DNA of 64,000 bases from Antarcticibacterium arcticum. GTDB taxonomy: Bacteria; Bacteroidota; Bacteroidia; Flavobacteriales; Flavobacteriaceae. Shown one piece after another: positions 26,783-34,336 of this stretch. The notes under the pieces were generated by a model that saw only the letters and a program-made list of their open reading frames with translations, was not told where the DNA came from and ran no database searches. The DNA lies in NCBI RefSeq assembly GCF_007993795.1, contig NZ_CP042476.1:1984001-2048000 (forward strand), in the 5' to 3' direction. A program made the position numbers and the translations under genes. Numbering within the stretch: the first letter of the stretch is position 1; each line of letters begins with the position of its first letter.

Positions 26783-27421
26783 ATGAGTTCAATTTTAATT
26801 GCAGACCACCATCCAATTACAAGAGCAGGGATCACCGCATTACTTAGTGATAACCAGGACCTGGAAGTTATAGGAAGTGTTACCAGCGGTAACGATCTTT
26901 TCAAATTTTTAAAGAATAAGATCCCGGATGTTTTGGTAATGGAAATTGACCTTCCTGAAATTAACGGGATTACAGCCCTTCGCACTATTAAAACCCAGTT
27001 TCCCGGCACCAAGATGCTCGTATTTACGTGCCAGCCGGAAGAAATGTATGCTTTAAGCGCCATAAAGGCCGGAGCATCCGGTTACCTTTCCAAAACTGTT
27101 TCTACAGACCACCTTCAAAAGGCGATACAACAGGTGGCACGCGGGGGTATCTATCTCAATAAGGAGATCACAGAAAAGATAAATTCAGGTTTCTCACAGG
27201 GCAATAGTCTTATCTCCAAGTTCAAACGTCTTTCAACACGTGAAGCCGAAGTTTTAAATATGCTTGCCAGCGGGAAAAGAAACAAAGACATTGCAGATGC
27301 ATTGAGCATCAATGAGAAAACGGTAAGTACGTATAAAACAAGATTGCTGCAAAAACTTAAAGTGGATAATCTTGCCGATCTTATTCACCAGACAAGACTC
27401 CTGCAGCTTAGAACTACATAA
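26783..27421 (+). CDS. NarL/FixJ-family regulator with atypical receiver
   Basis: A 212-residue regulator with a receiver and a C-terminal LuxR helix-turn-helix (LSTREAEVLNMLASGKRNKD, then DALSINEKTVSTYKTRLLQKL). The receiver lacks standard phosphorylation residues: the usual acceptor Asp position in VMEIDLPEING is Glu54, and the N-terminal acidic pair is reduced to ADHH (Asp8-His9). Lys is kept in YLSKTV. It may therefore act without phosphorylation or as a phosphomimic. Its stop overlaps the end of dnaG by 8 bp (convergent). No kinase is adjacent. Confidence 0.9.
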   Translation: MSSILIADHHPITRAGITALLSDNQDLEVIGSVTSGNDLFKFLKNKIPDVLVMEIDLPEINGITALRTIKTQFPGTKMLVFTCQPEEMYALSAIKAGASGYLSKTVSTDHLQKAIQQVARGGIYLNKEITEKINSGFSQGNSLISKFKRLSTREAEVLNMLASGKRNKDIADALSINEKTVSTYKTRLLQKLKVDNLADLIHQTRLLQLRTT

Positions 27422-29372
27422 CCCTGTTGAGTTTATTTGAAAGCACTTTTTTTAGGGACAAATAATCCATAATATCTTCCATACTCTCTTTAGTATCCTC
27501 TTCGGAAGATTCTTTTATCTTCCTGGACAGATCATCAATTTTCTGACTAATTAGAAAACGGCGAAGGGCAAGAATGGTTTCCCCTACCAACCTGGCAATA
27601 GTGGTTTCTTTGGTTTTCACCATAATATTCATTCGCTCCCACTCGTGAAGCCTGTATTGCTCCTCTTCCATTAACAATGTGGTAACTTCGGAAGATAGCT
27701 CAGGGTCCAGGCCATTTATAAATTTCTCTATATTAACCTCCCCCTCTTCATTTAGCAAAGAAATTATGCGGGAGTACAACTCCCGAAATCTTTCATTGGT
27801 AAAAGCAACTTCATCTTCCTGGAGATCCAGAAATATTTTCTCAAAGACTTTTGCTTTTTGAATTTCCGGTTCCATTACAAGTTCCCCCTTATCATTCTCT
27901 TTAAGCACCATATCTTCAAATTCCTCCTCCGCCGTTCCGTATAACATCAATAAACTTATGATCTTGCGCTCAAGTTCAAAAAGTTCATCTACTTTGGTCT
28001 TAACAGCTTCGGGGCTCCGCACTACCTCCATTGCAGGTGCCTTTTTAGGCTGTACCCCGGAGGTTTTCCCCTCGCGGGCAAGGATTTGGGAAAGGGTGGA
28101 AAACAATACATTTTCTGAAATATCCATGATCCTGGAACATTCCTGTATATAAACTTCCTGCTGGATCTGGTTGGGTATTTTGGAAATACTGGAAACCATA
28201 TCCTGAATAAGGTTGGCCCTTTTTACGGGATCATTTTTAGCGTCCTCAAATAACAGGGAAGCTTTGAATTCAATAAAATCCTTGGCATTTTCCAGCAGAT
28301 ATTCCTGCAGGTCTGCCTGGGAATTTTTTCTTGCAAAACTATCAGGATCCTCGCCATCGGGAAAAACACAAACTTTTACATTCATTCCCTGCTCCAGGAT
28401 AAGGTCTATCCCGCGAATAGATGCCCTCATCCCGGCGGCATCCCCGTCAAAAAGAACGGTTATGTTCTTGGTAAGCCGGCTTATTAACCTTATTTGTTCA
28501 GAGGTTAGGGCGGTTCCTGAAGATGAAACCACATTTTCTATCCCGCTCTGGTGCATTTGGATCACATCTGTATATCCTTCAACCAAATAGCAATTATCTT
28601 CTTTGGCTATAGCCTGCTTTGCATAAAAGATCCCGTATAAAACCTTGCTTTTATGGTAGATCTCGCTCTCGGGGGAATTTAAATATTTTGCGGCTTTTTT
28701 ATCATTGGTGAGTATTCTCCCTCCAAAACCTAAAACCCTGCCGGACATGGAATGAATGGGGAACATCACGCGCCCTTTAAATCTGTCAAATTGCTTCTCA
28801 CCTTTAACTATGGAAAGCCCGGTTTTCTCAAGGAATTCCAGTTTATATCCTTTCCGCAAAGCTTCACTGGTGAAAGCATCCCACTCGTCCAGGCAATATC
28901 CCAACTGGAATTTTTTGATGGTCTCATCTGTAAATCCCCGTTCCCGGAAATAACTTAACCCAATTGCTTTGCCCTGCTCGGTTTTTAAAAGTGTATTCTG
29001 AAAGTATTTGCTCGCAAATTCTGAAACCAGGTACATACTTTCCCGCTCATCCTCCTGCTGTTTTTGTTCGCTGGACTGTTCCGTTTCCTCGATCTCGATA
29101 TTATACTTTTTTGCCAGGTATTTAATGGCTTCCGGATAAGTGAAATGCTCATGTTCCATTAAAAAGGCAACCACATTCCCCCCTTTCCCGCTGGAAAAAT
29201 CTTTCCATATTTGCTTTACCGGTGAAACCATAAAACTGGGGCTACGTTCATCGGTAAACGGGCTTAAACCCTTGTAATTGCTGCCCGATTTTTTAAGCTG
29301 AACAAAATCGCCCAAAACCTCCTCTACGCGGGCGGTTTCAAATACCTGGTCTATCGTGTTCTTTGAGATCAA
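27414..29372 (-). CDS. dnaG: DNA primase lacking zinc ligands
   Basis: A 652-residue DnaG that synthesises RNA primers for replication. The N-terminal zinc-binding region is recognisable (NYKGLSPFTDERSPSFMVSP, then WKDFSSGKGG), but the four expected ligands Cys-His-Cys-Cys are Ser37, Thr40, Asp58 and Ser61. The TOPRIM domain is intact (YLVEGYTDVIQMHQSG, LFDGDAAGMRA, FPDGEDPDSF), followed by a C-terminal helicase-binding region. Loss of zinc looks like a lineage trait of flavobacteria, as far as I recall, rather than damage. Confidence 0.95.
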   Translation of the reverse strand: MISKNTIDQVFETARVEEVLGDFVQLKKSGSNYKGLSPFTDERSPSFMVSPVKQIWKDFSSGKGGNVVAFLMEHEHFTYPEAIKYLAKKYNIEIEETEQSSEQKQQEDERESMYLVSEFASKYFQNTLLKTEQGKAIGLSYFRERGFTDETIKKFQLGYCLDEWDAFTSEALRKGYKLEFLEKTGLSIVKGEKQFDRFKGRVMFPIHSMSGRVLGFGGRILTNDKKAAKYLNSPESEIYHKSKVLYGIFYAKQAIAKEDNCYLVEGYTDVIQMHQSGIENVVSSSGTALTSEQIRLISRLTKNITVLFDGDAAGMRASIRGIDLILEQGMNVKVCVFPDGEDPDSFARKNSQADLQEYLLENAKDFIEFKASLLFEDAKNDPVKRANLIQDMVSSISKIPNQIQQEVYIQECSRIMDISENVLFSTLSQILAREGKTSGVQPKKAPAMEVVRSPEAVKTKVDELFELERKIISLLMLYGTAEEEFEDMVLKENDKGELVMEPEIQKAKVFEKIFLDLQEDEVAFTNERFRELYSRIISLLNEEGEVNIEKFINGLDPELSSEVTTLLMEEEQYRLHEWERMNIMVKTKETTIARLVGETILALRRFLISQKIDDLSRKIKESSEEDTKESMEDIMDYLSLKKVLSNKLNRVM

Positions 29373-29433
29373 TGTAAAAAGGAAATAATGTAAAATTATA
29401 ATTCAAATGTAAGCATAAAAAAAAGAGAACAAT

Positions 29434-29454
29434 TTTCATTTAAAATGAAAACTA
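29434..29454. terminator. Weak hairpin downstream-side of dnaG start region
   Basis: A/T-rich inverted repeat (TTTTCATTT / AAATGAAAA) inside a larger AGAGA...TCTCT frame, in the 211-bp interval between dnaG and the barrel gene. It may serve as the terminator of the leftward or rightward neighbour, but the stem has almost no G/C. Confidence 0.3.
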
Positions 29455-29583
29455 TCCTCTCTTAAACATCTTAGCAGAATGTTATTAGAAATACATCAAA
29501 ATGCAAGCCACACTTTCAATTTGCCCTGTTAAAACCCAAAGGATTAAAACATTAACATATTTTCCCGGGAATTTTATAAGTAT

Positions 29584-30597
29584 TTATTCCACATCAAATC
29601 TCAAACCTACAGATATATTATGCAATTCGGGGTTTGGATTCTTAAAGATAGGATTGAGATCATATTTCACATACAGGGCAGAGCTGCCCCAACCCATATA
29701 TCCGCTTAAACCATACACCAGGTCATTGGTATTATAATCCCCTTTTAATTTTCTTTTTACTTTTTCCCCGTTTTCTTCATATTTAAGTTTTTGGCGTTCC
29801 CCAATATTAAAGCCCGCGAAACCTCCCAGTCCAATCTTCAACTTATTTGATGTTGAAAACCAGGTTTTGGAATCTGTATCAACCCGTCTTGATGGCCCAA
29901 ATTCGAAATGTACCGGAACTACTAAATTATCCATTCTGAATTTCGATTTATCAAGGTCTAACGTATATTCCTCCAGAAAGGTGTTTTCTCCTTCTTCAAT
30001 AAATATCCTGTTATCTGTGGGTTTAAGGCCATTAAATTGAAAAGAAACCCCGTAACGCAACCTAAGCCAATTTGAATTTTCAAAAACCCGGGTTTTCCAT
30101 ACCATGCCGATTTCAAAAAATCTGCTGCCCGCCGGTTTAAAATCGGTATCATTAATACTTTGTCCGCTTTCCAGTGCATTATTAAATCCTGCAGCCAGCA
30201 ATAAATGGGTGGTAGTCCTGTAATAAATTTTCTTACCGCGCTCTTCTTTATGATGTTTCCTGCGATGAGAACTCTCCTCCTTCTCGTCTTCATTCCTTAA
30301 GAGCCAGGCCAGTTCATTTTCCAGGATCGCAATTCTGTTTTCTATATTAAGCGCATGTTTTTTTGCTGCTTCTTCCTTAAGGCGGTCTGCCTCCTCACGG
30401 GTGATCTCATTATTTTCAAGTTTGATATTAATGCTCTCTACAGTTTTACGAAGGGCTTCTTTTTCTTCGGTAATTATCTGTTCTTTTTGTTGTTCCAGTC
30501 TTTCAATTTTTTCAGGGTTTGTCTCCTCCTGTGCCTGCAATTGAGGCATATAAAAGCTGGCTGTTAACAGGCATAAAATTACTGTAATTGTTTTCAT
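29584..30597 (-). CDS. Secreted coiled-coil plus outer-membrane beta-barrel protein
   Basis: A 337-residue protein of unknown function. A signal peptide (MKTITVILCLLTASFYMPQL, cleavage near LQAQ) is followed by a charged coiled coil at about residues 25-90 (EKIERLEQQKEQIITEEKEA) and a beta-rich C-terminal two thirds ending NISVGLRFDVE, typical of porin-like barrels. I start at ATG 30597, since 15 more upstream codons would break the signal peptide. It follows an ECF sigma/anti-sigma-like pair on the same strand. Confidence 0.78.
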   Translation of the reverse strand: MKTITVILCLLTASFYMPQLQAQEETNPEKIERLEQQKEQIITEEKEALRKTVESINIKLENNEITREEADRLKEEAAKKHALNIENRIAILENELAWLLRNEDEKEESSHRRKHHKEERGKKIYYRTTTHLLLAAGFNNALESGQSINDTDFKPAGSRFFEIGMVWKTRVFENSNWLRLRYGVSFQFNGLKPTDNRIFIEEGENTFLEEYTLDLDKSKFRMDNLVVPVHFEFGPSRRVDTDSKTWFSTSNKLKIGLGGFAGFNIGERQKLKYEENGEKVKRKLKGDYNTNDLVYGLSGYMGWGSSALYVKYDLNPIFKNPNPELHNISVGLRFDVE

Positions 30598-30624
30598 GTT
30601 GTTTTTGATTGATGAGCCGTTCCT

Positions 30625-30640
30625 GCCTCCTTCCGGAGGC
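30625..30640. other. Perfect hairpin in the leader of the barrel gene
   Basis: GCCTCC-TTCC-GGAGGC (30625-30640), flanked by a weaker GCCG/GCGG outer pairing, lies 28 bp before the barrel-gene ATG. There is no T-run, so it is not a terminator. It could affect translation or mRNA stability. Confidence 0.4.
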
Positions 30641-30689
30641 ATTCGCGGTTCAGATTGATGAATAATTATTAAAAAATGATGATCATGCT

Positions 30690-31436
30690 TTATTGAAGAT
30701 TCCGGTTTGCCACCGCGGTTTTTGCCTTAAGATATCCCTCTTTAAGGACGTCAAAAACCTTTTCCCTGAAAGACTGCTCTAATTCCATTTCCACATCATA
30801 CAAGAGTTCCCGGGCATCTACACGGGAGCTTATACCCGCATTTTGCTTGTCCTGACTTATTTCATTTGCGGCATTTCGAAGCAATGCTTCAATTTCTAAA
30901 GAAATGCCATCTTCAGTTTCACTTAATTCAGTTTCAGCAAGGATTTCTTCCAGTTTTTGCGCGAGTATCGCCTCTTCCTTATATTCCGGAATACTTCCCT
31001 GCGCCAACTCCTTTTCCTTCTGTTGATCCCCGATATTTTCAGCTGCTATAAAAGTTTTGCGGATATCCGGCGCAGCAGATGCATTGTTTTTTTCTTCTTC
31101 TGCAGCAATTACCTCAGCTTTTATTTCTGGAGAATTATTTTTATTCCCAGCCACCGGAAGGATCAATTCTTCCGAAGCATTGGTTTCAGGAGCTGCTTCA
31201 TAAGGAGTTCCAACTATTACCGGGCTTTCATCCGGCCCGGTAAAATATACCAGGCCGGCTATTAATAAACCACCCAGCAGGCTTGCCGCGATCCCAATCC
31301 ACCAAAAAACCGGCTGCCTGCTTTTTTCTTCTTTATCCAATTTAAACTTAAGTTTATTCCAACTATTATCAACCGGCTTTATTTCCCGTTGCCCAAGCTT
31401 ATCTTTAAACTGCTTTTCAACCCTATGTTGTCCCAT
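30690..31436 (-). CDS. Single-span membrane protein, likely anti-sigma partner
   Basis: A 248-residue protein with a charged cytoplasmic N-terminus (KPVDNSWNKLKFKLDKEEK), one transmembrane helix at about residues 45-65 (WWIGIAASLLGGLLIAGLVYF) and a long, acidic, low-complexity periplasmic part. Its start overlaps the ECF sigma gene by 14 bp, the usual arrangement of sigma/anti-sigma pairs. The W-x-x-(I/L) N-terminal pattern resembles that of the protein at 6547. No named anti-sigma domain is certain, so the role is inferred from context. Confidence 0.75.
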   Translation of the reverse strand: MGQHRVEKQFKDKLGQREIKPVDNSWNKLKFKLDKEEKSRQPVFWWIGIAASLLGGLLIAGLVYFTGPDESPVIVGTPYEAAPETNASEELILPVAGNKNNSPEIKAEVIAAEEEKNNASAAPDIRKTFIAAENIGDQQKEKELAQGSIPEYKEEAILAQKLEEILAETELSETEDGISLEIEALLRNAANEISQDKQNAGISSRVDARELLYDVEMELEQSFREKVFDVLKEGYLKAKTAVANRNLQ

Positions 31437-31986
31437 AACCCGCTGTTTTTTGAATCTCTAACTTCTCCTGCAATAATTTCCTGGCTTTGAAGAGCTGCGA
31501 TTTTGAGGTGCCGCTGGAAATATTCAGTATTTTGGAAATTTCCCGGTGTTTATAACCCTCAATCGCATACATCACGAATACCACCCTGTAACCCTCCGGC
31601 AATTCATCTATAAGCTGCTGAATATGTTCGGCATCCATATCTGCCTGGATATTGTTAAAACTATCCAAGCTATTTTCAACCTCCTCCTCCTTGAATTCAA
31701 ATTCATTTCTTTTACGAAGAAATGAAACAGATTCCCGAATCATTATCCTCCTAACCCAACCTTCAAAACTTCCTTCATTTCTAAAATCCTCAAGGTGTTT
31801 AAAGACCTTAAAAAATCCGTTGAGCATTACATCTTCTGCGTAATGCATATCTTTTATATACATTCTGCACACACTCAACATTTTTGGGGAGTATTTCAAA
31901 AACAGACGTTCCTGTGAGGGCCGGTGGTTTTTAGCTGCCCGGGCAATTAACTGCGTTTCGTTTTTGAATAAGGGTATAACTTTCAC
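31423..31986 (-). CDS. ECF RNA polymerase sigma factor
   Basis: A 187-residue sigma factor. Region 2 is in LFLKYSPKMLSVCRMYIKDM with AEDVMLNGFFKVF; region 4 is in ELPEGYRVVFVMYAIEGYKH with SSGTSKSQLFKARKLL. The start codon is GTG at 31986. It leads a three-gene set (sigma, membrane protein, barrel protein). Divergent from the esterase gene at 32206, which begins the polysaccharide-use region; a link between them is not evident. Confidence 0.92.
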   Translation of the reverse strand: MKVIPLFKNETQLIARAAKNHRPSQERLFLKYSPKMLSVCRMYIKDMHYAEDVMLNGFFKVFKHLEDFRNEGSFEGWVRRIMIRESVSFLRKRNEFEFKEEEVENSLDSFNNIQADMDAEHIQQLIDELPEGYRVVFVMYAIEGYKHREISKILNISSGTSKSQLFKARKLLQEKLEIQKTAGYGTT

Positions 31987-32205
31987 CGGGATTAAATTAG
32001 CCTTCTATTATAAAGACGCATGAAAATTACAAAAGGTTGCCCGGCTACCGGATTTTTTTTCAAAATTCTTTTCCCGGGATTATTTTTTTAATTTTCTTCT
32101 GCGAGGTACCTCCGAAAAGACTACTCCAATAATTAGGTAAAAAGCAGCTTCCCAACCGGGTTTTTTGTCTAAAACACTTATCTTGGACTTTTAATGTATT
32201 GCCCT

Positions 32206-33111
32206 ATGAAAACTGCATTTTATCTCTTCTTTTTTTTATTTACAACCCATGCTTTTACCCAGGAACGTTATCTGAATGACCTTTTCGAGGTTGCCCCTCT
32301 TCAAACCAAGATCTACTCGGTTAAAAGTGGCCAGGAACTAAAACTCGATATCTACAGTCCGGCAAAAGATACTGTTCAGGCGAGGCCTCTTATTATTTTC
32401 ATGCACGGCGGCGGATTCGCAGGCGGGACCCGCAGCAATGAAGCCGAGGTCAAATTTGCGGAAGCCGCCGCGAGGAAAGGTTATGTCGCGGTCCAGATCT
32501 CTTACCGGCTTACCCGTAAAGGCCAGTCTTTTGGTTGTGATTATGAAGCGGAAGGCAAAATGAAAACCTTCCGGCTCGCTGCAGAAGATTTTATGGATGC
32601 TGTCAATTTTATGCTGAAGAATAGATCCAAATATAACATTGATCCCTCGCGGGTTATCGTTGGCGGTAGCAGCGCCGGTGCCGAAGCGGTACTTAACGCT
32701 GTTTATAATGAACGGCTTATGTTTGATGATCTCTCTAAATACGAAGATGTAAATTTTATAGGAGTTTTCTCCCTCGCCGGTGCCATCGTGGATGCCAGAT
32801 ATATTACCCGGGAAAATGCGGTTCCCGGTGTTTTCTTTCATGGCACAGAGGATAACCTGGTGCCGTATGGTACAGGTCCCCATCACTGGTGTGACCGCGA
32901 CAAACCGGGTTATATCATCCTGGACGGCTCTAAAACTATTGCAGAAAGGTTAAGAGAACTGGACTCCTCCTTTCTCCTCTATAGTTTTGAGGGTGGAAGA
33001 CATGAACATTCAGGAATGCCCTTTGATTACCTGCCGGAAGTTTTCAGCTTTTTTCACAAGGTTTTCCTCAATGGTGAAAACCTGCAACAAAATGTGAAAA
33101 TTTCTGAATAA
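32206..33111 (+). CDS. Secreted alpha/beta-hydrolase, carboxylesterase-like
   Basis: A protein of about 301 residues with a signal peptide (MKTAFYLFFFLFTTHAFTQE). The oxyanion motif HGGGFAGGTRS is at about residues 66-76 and the nucleophile motif GGSSAGAEA at about 150-158, both of the hormone-sensitive lipase/acetyl-esterase type. A late His (EGGRHEHSG) and Asp (HGTEDNLVP) complete the triad. Likely removes acyl groups from glycans or esters in the periplasm. I prefer the ATG at 32206 over one four codons upstream. It starts a rightward operon with the PHP and GH2 genes. Confidence 0.85.
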   Translation: MKTAFYLFFFLFTTHAFTQERYLNDLFEVAPLQTKIYSVKSGQELKLDIYSPAKDTVQARPLIIFMHGGGFAGGTRSNEAEVKFAEAAARKGYVAVQISYRLTRKGQSFGCDYEAEGKMKTFRLAAEDFMDAVNFMLKNRSKYNIDPSRVIVGGSSAGAEAVLNAVYNERLMFDDLSKYEDVNFIGVFSLAGAIVDARYITRENAVPGVFFHGTEDNLVPYGTGPHHWCDRDKPGYIILDGSKTIAERLRELDSSFLLYSFEGGRHEHSGMPFDYLPEVFSFFHKVFLNGENLQQNVKISE

Positions 33112-33147
33112 TAAAATTTAATTATAACAAACCACCTGACCCAATTT

Positions 33148-34332
33148 ATGAAACCCCTACTACTTCTACTTTTAGTTCTAATCCTTGCTTCTACAAGTTC
33201 TGTAGCGCAGGAAGAAAAATATTACAAAGGAAATTTACACACCCACTCATACTGGAGTGACGGCGATGAATTCCCTGAAATGATCATGCAATGGTATAAG
33301 AATAAAGGCTATGATTTCGTTGCCCTTAGCGACCATAATACCATTGCCGAAGGAGAGAAATGGAAAACCATTCCCAGGGATACTCTTTACCAGAATGCAT
33401 TCAGGGAATATCTGAACCAATATGGAGAAGACTGGGTGCAGTACCGGAAGGATTCTACCGGCACCCACGTAAAACTTAAAGGCCTTAGTGAATTCCGCCC
33501 ACTTTTCGAAGAGGATGAAAAGTTTATGATCTTCCGGGCAGAGGAGGTAACTTCCTATCTTGAGGACAAAGCCGTACATATGGGCGCCATAAATATTCAG
33601 GAATATATTGAGCCCCAGAAAGGCAATACCATAGTTGAACTTATCCAAAATAACCTTAATGCCATAAGGGAACAAAGTGAACGCACGGGTGAGCCTATCT
33701 TACAGCACCTTAACCATCCCAATTTCACTTATGCCATCACTGCTGAAGATATTATCCAGATAGACGGGGAGCGTTTTTTTGAGGTCTTCAATGGCCATCC
33801 TTATGTAAATAACTACGGCGACAGCATTCACGACAGCACAGAGAAAATGTGGGACCAGATAAATATTGCCTACCTGAACACCGGGAAACCCATAATGTAC
33901 GGACTGGCGACAGATGACAGCCACCATTACCATAAATTTGGCAGCAAATACAGCAACGCCGGCCGCGGCTGGGTGATGGTAAAAAGTGACAGGCTGCACC
34001 CCCACTCCCTTATTGAAGCCATGGAGGCTGGAGATTTTTATTCTTCTACAGGAGTTGTGCTGGATAACATCAGGTTTGAGAACAATATACTTTCGGTCAC
34101 TATAAAGGCGGAAGAAGGGGTTACCTATACCACAGAGTTCATAACCGCACATAAAGATAATTCCCGGGCAAAATCTGTAAAAACTGTTGAAGGATCATGC
34201 GCTTCTTATACGCTGCCAAAAGATCATTTATATGTAAGGGCAAAGATCACCTCCAGCAAGCTAAAAGAAAATCCATATATGGAAGGAGATGTGGAAGTTG
34301 CCTGGACCCAACCTTTTCTTACTGAAAATTAA
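33148..34332 (+). CDS. Secreted PHP-domain phosphoesterase
   Basis: A 394-residue protein with a signal peptide (MKPLLLLLLVLILASTSSVA). Metal ligands of the polymerase-and-histidinol-phosphatase fold are visible: GNLHTHSYWSDGD (His31, His33), VALSDHNTI, HLNHPNF and ATDDSHHYH. Secreted PHP proteins often occur in Bacteroidota glycan loci, but their substrate is not generally known. It follows the esterase by 36 bp and precedes the GH2 gene by 4 bp, so all three are one operon. Confidence 0.88.
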   Translation: MKPLLLLLLVLILASTSSVAQEEKYYKGNLHTHSYWSDGDEFPEMIMQWYKNKGYDFVALSDHNTIAEGEKWKTIPRDTLYQNAFREYLNQYGEDWVQYRKDSTGTHVKLKGLSEFRPLFEEDEKFMIFRAEEVTSYLEDKAVHMGAINIQEYIEPQKGNTIVELIQNNLNAIREQSERTGEPILQHLNHPNFTYAITAEDIIQIDGERFFEVFNGHPYVNNYGDSIHDSTEKMWDQINIAYLNTGKPIMYGLATDDSHHYHKFGSKYSNAGRGWVMVKSDRLHPHSLIEAMEAGDFYSSTGVVLDNIRFENNILSVTIKAEEGVTYTTEFITAHKDNSRAKSVKTVEGSCASYTLPKDHLYVRAKITSSKLKENPYMEGDVEVAWTQPFLTEN

Positions 34333-34336
34333 GGAT

